The position numbers and the translations under genes are program-made. Shown here in pieces: positions 22,337 to 26,210 of a stretch of 26,210 nt of DNA. Below the pieces are notes generated by a model, which was not told the DNA's origin, made no database searches, and saw only the letters and a list, made by a program, of their open reading frames with translations. The DNA is from Gp6-AA40 sp046732795 (GTDB lineage: Bacteria; Acidobacteriota; Vicinamibacteria; Vicinamibacterales; UBA2999): contig JBKPNV010000424.1 in NCBI GenBank assembly GCA_046732795.1, positions 1 to 26,210 of the forward strand, written 5' to 3'. The number at the start of each line of letters is the position of its first letter. Position 1 is the first letter of the stretch.

Positions 22337-22727
22337 CTGTGTATCCCCCTTTCGGTGTCCACTGGACCCTGCGATCGGCGTACTGTTTGTGCCGGTGCGT
22401 GGCCCACACGTAGACGAGGACTTCGTCGAATCCACGATCGAGAACCGGTGTGACGATCTCGGTGGCGATCTTCTGCGCGTTGCCGACATGATCGGCGTCG
22501 ACGTTGACAACTAGGACGTGGTGAGCGGATTCCACTTTCCTGACCGCCCACGCGTCGCCTTCCTTGAACTCTTTGGCGCGTACGGCGTTCAATTCTCTGA
22601 GGAGCGTCGGGACTGCGGTGAGTGGTGGGACGATGCGAGGCTTTTCAGACCAATGGACGGCAATCGCGAGTGCAGCGATTGCGACGAGCCAGACGCCGCC
22701 GCCGACGATCGCGAGCAGCCGCCCCAT
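22317..22727 (-). CDS. Small single-pass membrane protein, unknown function
   Basis: Not recognised. The 136 residues have an N-terminal hydrophobic helix (about 1-24, GRLLAIVGGGVWLVAIAALA) that could be a signal anchor, followed by a compact alpha/beta domain (VPTLLRELNAVRAKEFKEGD, VLVVNVDADHVGNAQKIATE, DEVLVYVWATHRHKQ). The probable outside domain has no catalytic motif that I can name. AGGTGA lies 3-4 nt before the ATG, a short spacing. Its last codons (ELVIGD-stop) are inside repeat copy 4. It is divergent from the topoisomerase gene; the REP-like hairpins lie between them. Confidence 0.75.
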   Translation of the reverse strand: MGRLLAIVGGGVWLVAIAALAIAVHWSEKPRIVPPLTAVPTLLRELNAVRAKEFKEGDAWAVRKVESAHHVLVVNVDADHVGNAQKIATEIVTPVLDRGFDEVLVYVWATHRHKQYADRRVQWTPKGGYTELVIGD

Positions 22728-22771
22728 ACATCACCTATTGATACTGATGCTACCTTAAGTAACAGTCCGCA

Positions 22772-22829
22772 GTCCGGCTGAAGCCGGACGCGACGACTCA
22801 TTGTACGTAGTGTCAGGCGTTAGCCGGAC
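22772..22829. repeat. REP-like hairpin doublet upstream of the topoisomerase gene
   Basis: Hairpin 1: GTCCGGC (22772-22778), loop TGAA, GCCGGAC (22783-22789), a perfect 7-bp stem. Hairpin 2: GTCAGGC (22812-22818), loop GTTA, GCCGGAC (22823-22829), with one mismatch. They are in the same orientation 22 nt apart and end 13 nt before the ATG at 22843. The GTCCGGC-4-GCCGGAC core looks like a REP family and may affect mRNA folding of the start region. Confidence 0.7.
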
Positions 22830-22842
22830 TCAAGTGCTCCGA

Positions 22843-24747
22843 ATGGCCAACTACACCGCAAAAGACATCACCGTTCTCGAAGGTCTCGAGCCGGTTCGTA
22901 AACGCCCCGGTATGTACATCGGTGGCGTTGGCACAGCTGGGCTGCATCACCTTGTCTGGGAAGTGCTCGACAACGCGGTCGACGAGGCGATGAACGGCTA
23001 CGCCTCGAACATCATCGTGACGCTGCACAAGGACGGCAGCTCCATTACGGTCGTCGATGACGGACGCGGGATTCCGGTCGACAAGCATCCCTCGACCAAG
23101 AAGAGCGCGCTCGAAGTGATCTTCACCGTGCTTCATGCCGGCGGTAAGTTCGAAAAGGGCAACTACAAAACGGCCGGAGGTCTCCACGGCGTGGGCGCGA
23201 GCGTGGTGAACGCGCTGTCCACCGAGCTCGTGGCAACCGTCAAGCGTGACGGCGCCCAGTGGGAGATGCGCTTCAAGCGGGGGAAGCCCGCTGGCCCGTT
23301 GAAGAAGCTGGGCGCCGCGCGCGGCAGCGGCACGACGGTCTACTTCCATCCCGATTCCACCATTTTTCCGAAGGTCGAATTCGACGCGGCGCTGATACGC
23401 GAACGGCTCGAGATCGTCAGCTACATCCACAAGGGTGTGCGAGTGACCTTCGAGAACGAAGCGGAGGGCACCAGGGAAGTATTCCAGCATCAGGAAGGGC
23501 TTTCCGATTTTCTCAAATCGATCGTGACCGCTCGTGGCGCCAAGCCCGTTCACGAGACGGCCTTCCTGTTGGAACGTGAGAGTGGTCCACGTCTGGATCT
23601 CGTGTTGCAGTGGACCGAGTCGACCGACGAGCACGTGCGGAGCTACGTGAATGGCATCCCGACTGGATCGGGGGGCACTCACGACAACGGACTGCGCGCG
23701 GGCATTGGCAAGGCGGTCCGCAACTACATCGAGACCCACAATCTCTCGCCCAAGGGCGTCACGCTGACGGCCGAAGATATTCGCGAGGGACTGACCGGTG
23801 TGTTGAGTCTCTTTATCGAGGAGCCGCAGTTCCAGGGGCAGACGAAGGATCGCCTGAACAATCCTGAAGTGCTGTCCACGGTCGATTCCGCCGTCCGCCC
23901 CGCGCTCGAGCACTGGCTCAATCACAATCGCACCATCGCCGAAGCGATCGTCGGCCGCATCATCCTGGCGGCGCGGGCGCGCGAGGCGAGCCGCGCCGCG
24001 CAGGCGGAGGTCACGCGTCGCACGGCAACGAGCGGTCGCCTGAATCTGCCGGGCAAGCTCAGTGACTGCACCAGCGCCGATCGCGACAACAGCGAGCTCT
24101 TCATCGTGGAGGGCGATTCGGCGGGCGGCTCGGCCAAGCAGGGACGTGACCGCGCCAGGCAGGCGATCCTGCCGCTGCGCGGAAAGGTCATGAACACCGA
24201 GGGCATGACGCTGGCCAAAGTGCTCGAGAACAAGGAGCTCGCCGACCTGATCACCGCGCTCGGCTGCGGTATGGGCAAGAGCTTCGATCTTTCGCGACTG
24301 CGTTACGGCCGCATCATCATCCTGGCCGACGCGGATTCCGATGGCCACCACATCGCGACGCTGCTGCTGACGTTCCTCTACCGTCATCTTCCACAGCTCA
24401 TCGCAGGCGGCAAGGTCTTTCTCGCGCAGCCGCCGCTCTATCGCATCGACATCGGCAAGGACACCTACTGGGCGTTGGATGATGGCCATCGCGACCGGTT
24501 GCTGAAGCAGTACACCAATGGCCGCGGAAGCCCGGAGATCACCCGGTTCAAGGGCCTCGGCGAGATGATGCCGAAGGTCCTGTGGGAAACGACGCTCAAC
24601 CCGCGGACGCGCCGGCTGCTGCGCGTCGAGATCGCCGATCAGATCGTGACCGATCGAGTCATCAACGAGCTGATGGGAAAGGACGCATCAGCGCGCTTCC
24701 GCTTCATCATGGAGCGGGCTGAGGAAGCGCAGGAGCTGGATCTCTAA
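22843..24747 (+). CDS. parE: Type IIA topoisomerase B subunit, ParE-like
   Basis: ATPase/toprim subunit of a type IIA topoisomerase; with a ParC/GyrA partner it relaxes or decatenates DNA in the cytoplasm. The 634 residues show the GHKL ATPase (Bergerat) fold with DNAVDEAMNG (catalytic Glu), VVDDGRGIPV, GGLHGVGASVVNAL and QTKDRLNNPE, then the TOPRIM domain with VEGDSAGGSAKQGRD and LADADSDGHHIATLL. The ADADSDG form and the NTEGMTLAKVLENKEL stretch are more like ParE than GyrB (DADVDGSHI), so I call it parE, but a GyrB role cannot be excluded without a genome-wide view. Length is normal. The ATG at 22843 (MANYTAKDI) fits the family start; a TTG at 22801 would add residues overlapping the REP hairpins. 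No parC is in the window. Confidence 0.92.
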   Translation: MANYTAKDITVLEGLEPVRKRPGMYIGGVGTAGLHHLVWEVLDNAVDEAMNGYASNIIVTLHKDGSSITVVDDGRGIPVDKHPSTKKSALEVIFTVLHAGGKFEKGNYKTAGGLHGVGASVVNALSTELVATVKRDGAQWEMRFKRGKPAGPLKKLGAARGSGTTVYFHPDSTIFPKVEFDAALIRERLEIVSYIHKGVRVTFENEAEGTREVFQHQEGLSDFLKSIVTARGAKPVHETAFLLERESGPRLDLVLQWTESTDEHVRSYVNGIPTGSGGTHDNGLRAGIGKAVRNYIETHNLSPKGVTLTAEDIREGLTGVLSLFIEEPQFQGQTKDRLNNPEVLSTVDSAVRPALEHWLNHNRTIAEAIVGRIILAARAREASRAAQAEVTRRTATSGRLNLPGKLSDCTSADRDNSELFIVEGDSAGGSAKQGRDRARQAILPLRGKVMNTEGMTLAKVLENKELADLITALGCGMGKSFDLSRLRYGRIIILADADSDGHHIATLLLTFLYRHLPQLIAGGKVFLAQPPLYRIDIGKDTYWALDDGHRDRLLKQYTNGRGSPEITRFKGLGEMMPKVLWETTLNPRTRRLLRVEIADQIVTDRVINELMGKDASARFRFIMERAEEAQELDL

Positions 24748-24772
24748 TTCTCTCTGTCGCGAATCCCTCAAT

Positions 24773-24795
24773 ACGCGGTGCCAGGCCGCGTTTTT
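24773..24795 (+). terminator. Rho-independent terminator of the ParE-like gene
   Basis: ACGCGG (24773-24778) and CCGCGT (24786-24791) form a 6-bp GC-rich stem around a 7-nt loop, followed by TTTT (24792-24795), 25 nt after the TAA stop. A good intrinsic terminator. Confidence 0.75.
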
Positions 24796-25127
24796 ATCCC
24801 CTTCTTCGATCGCGCCGCCTCGAGGGCCGCGCCCGTCGTCACCACCGGTCCCGCGGGCCACGTTCATCGCGCTGCCTGTCGTCTCCATCGGTACTCATTG
24901 ACATTTCTGCGGTGTTGAGAACGAGCCACGGAGGCTGCCGGGCCAGCGGCGCCTGCGCAAACGCCAACGCGATGCGCAGCAGGAAACCGGGTGGAGCGAG
25001 GCTTCCGCGGCGAGTTCCGTCCCCGCGTTCCTGTTGTCGCGGGTTACGCCCAGCGCTTTGAGCCGCGTGACGGATGTCGCATCGAGTTAACCGCTACTCG
25101 CCGCGCGTCGACAGGGCGCCAGCGAAA
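24796..25127. other. Gene-free region between convergent genes
   Basis: Rest of the 450-nt gap between the topoisomerase gene and the partial TonB gene. On the minus strand a frame is open over about 80 codons and contains a hydrophobic stretch (GFLLRIALAFAQAPLA), but it has no start codon in the right place, no ribosome-binding site and no recognisable family. I see no supported gene here. Confidence 0.5.
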
Positions 25128-25168
25128 GCCGGTTTCCGGCGTGCAGCGCCGGCGACGCCGGGACCGGC
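25128..25168 (-). terminator. Long GC hairpin downstream of the partial TonB gene
   Basis: GCCGGT (25128-25133) pairs with ACCGGC (25163-25168), and CCGGCGT (25136-25142) with ACGCCGG (25155-25161); only TT and G are unpaired between the two stems, and the loop is 12 nt. It lies about 30 nt past the TonB stop (minus strand) and is followed by a weak TTT. Candidate terminator, possibly bidirectional with the one at 24773. Confidence 0.5.
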
Positions 25169-25197
25169 AGCCCTCCGTGGACGGGTGTCGCGCGGGA

Positions 25198-26210
25198 TCA
25201 GAAATCGAGTGTCGCGCTGATCTTCCCGAACCTGCCATTGACGACTGTCGTGGGCACGAGCCAGGTGCCGACCGGGTTGTACGCCTGGTTGTAGTTCAAC
25301 ACCGCGCTCGAGTTGAACAGGTTGTAGACGTCGACGCCGACATTGGTGCGCATGCGGCCGAAGCGGAAGATCTTGGCCAGACGAAGATCGATGACGTTGA
25401 CGCGATCGCCCCATAACACGCCCGGCTCGATGATGTTGACCGTGACGTTGGGCGCACCGCCAGACAGCGGGCGTCCGAGGGACTTTGCCGCCTCGGCGCT
25501 CGAGACGACCCAGTTTGCCTGCAACGGCGTACCCTGATCGCTGCGGAACGTTCCGCTCACGAGCATGTCGATCTTCGGAACCGTATAAGCCGCGAGCCCG
25601 GTGACCCGAGTCACGAGACCCGGATTCTCGCGACAGAACGGATTGGTCGACGCGATCTCCGGCAGCTCGTCGCGGATGTCGCAGCTGTCGGTGACGGTGG
25701 AACCGCTGTTCATCCCTCCCTGGATCGTCAGGCCATTGTGCATGCGCGCGCTGACGTTCACGAGCACACCGTTGTACATCGACGTCTGCGAGCCGTAATT
25801 GTTGGACCACGTCGTGTAGCTGTTCGTCTGGCCCGCCTTTTCGTTCTTGACGTTGTAGAGGCCAGACACGACGTATCCGCCGCCGTCGGGCAGGCGCGGA
25901 TCAACCGGCGCAGTCACGCTGAACGGATCGAAGTCCCCAGCGACGACGGACAGGTTGTCGACGACGGTGAAGTTCTGCAGCCAGCGCCGGAAGTAGCCAA
26001 CTTCAACAGAGACGCCGGTGATGAGCTCCTGCTGGACTGAGACGCCGAACTGCCAATCGCTCGGACGAACGCCCCAGCCTTCGAGGATCTCGGGATCGAA
26101 GCTCCCGGTGAAGACCGGCTTGCCGAAGTTCAGATTGCTCAACACTCCGCAGATGTCGCCGCCGCTGGCGGTGAGATTCTGTGCGTTCGGGTTGAGCAGA
26201 TCGCAGTCCG
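25198..26210 (-). CDS. TonB-dependent receptor, C-terminal part (truncated by window end)
   Basis: Frame open to the end of the window on the minus strand; 336 residues are visible and the GTG at 26145 is internal. It encodes the last part of an outer-membrane beta-barrel: CDLLNPNAQNLTASGGDICG near the window edge, then DWQFGVSVQQELITGVSVEV, YNGVLVNVSARMHNGLTIQG, and the closing strand GRFGKISATLDF with the terminal aromatic residue of outer-membrane proteins. It is of the same Oar-like class as the receptor at 1309-4188 but clearly a different paralogue. The signal peptide, plug and any regulatory domain lie beyond the window. Probable substrate uptake; substrate unknown. Confidence 0.88.
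   Translation of the reverse strand, partial: DCDLLNPNAQNLTASGGDICGVLSNLNFGKPVFTGSFDPEILEGWGVRPSDWQFGVSVQQELITGVSVEVGYFRRWLQNFTVVDNLSVVAGDFDPFSVTAPVDPRLPDGGGYVVSGLYNVKNEKAGQTNSYTTWSNNYGSQTSMYNGVLVNVSARMHNGLTIQGGMNSGSTVTDSCDIRDELPEIASTNPFCRENPGLVTRVTGLAAYTVPKIDMLVSGTFRSDQGTPLQANWVVSSAEAAKSLGRPLSGGAPNVTVNIIEPGVLWGDRVNVIDLRLAKIFRFGRMRTNVGVDVYNLFNSSAVLNYNQAYNPVGTWLVPTTVVNGRFGKISATLDF

Noticed and set aside
22813..24489. Long open frame (558 codons) antisense to the topoisomerase
   Set aside because: The opposite strand carries full ATPase and TOPRIM motifs; the antisense product is His/Arg-rich and family-less.
24688..24888. Small minus-strand frame across the end of the topoisomerase gene
   Set aside because: Overlaps the terminator and coding end, low-complexity product, no start signal.

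Overview
The window looks like a piece of a high-GC Acidobacteriota chromosome, probably Vicinamibacteria-like. This is an inference from gene content: two Oar-type TonB-dependent receptors (one with a visible carboxypeptidase-regulatory N-terminal domain), a PknB-type kinase fused to a TolB-like propeller, a PQQ propeller enzyme with its own cytochrome c, a secreted amidohydrolase, a YVTN propeller, a copper-monooxygenase-like/TPR protein, and a 'PDLxGVW' secreted protein typical of that phylum. No rRNA, tRNA, CRISPR array, transposase or phage gene was seen.

Layout. 1-4188 (+): 3' end of a PHM-like/TPR protein, then a complete TonB-dependent receptor. 4348-8977 (-): PQQ quinoprotein, dihaem cytochrome c (these two share a good promoter at 6859-6887), a secreted amidohydrolase and a small tail-anchored protein. 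9130-10095 (-): an ATP-grasp ligase, divergent from a secreted alpha/beta hydrolase at 10223-11242 (+). 11223-14421 (-): four tandem genes: YVTN propeller, monohaem protein, PDLxGVW protein, zinc-ribbon/PH membrane protein. 14480-16158 (+): two secreted proteins coupled by a GTGA overlap. 16239-16406 (-): a remnant of a second PDLxGVW gene. 16490-19246 (-): the receptor kinase. 19525-20421 (+): phenylalanine hydroxylase. 20746-22191 (+): an NYN-LOTUS protein. 22317-22727 (-): a small membrane protein. 22843-24747 (+): a type IIA topoisomerase B subunit (ParE-like). 25198-26210 (-): the 3' part of another TonB receptor.

How the genes fit together. Most products carry export signals and suit a heterotrophic Gram-negative: TonB receptors for uptake, a periplasmic quinoprotein passing electrons to a dihaem cytochrome c, and secreted hydrolases. 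Housekeeping functions are scattered singly (topoisomerase, phenylalanine hydroxylase).

The most unusual structure is not a gene. Four AT-rich intergenic arrays are built of degenerate words of about 7 nt (GATTGTT / GATCGTT and complements) arranged as large inverted repeats. They begin at or inside stop codons at about 1153, 4189, 20422 and 22190, and they bracket the first TonB gene and the NYN-LOTUS gene. A GC-rich heptad array (CCTGGTC) after the stop at 16158 and a REP-like hairpin pair before the topoisomerase gene add two more repeat classes.
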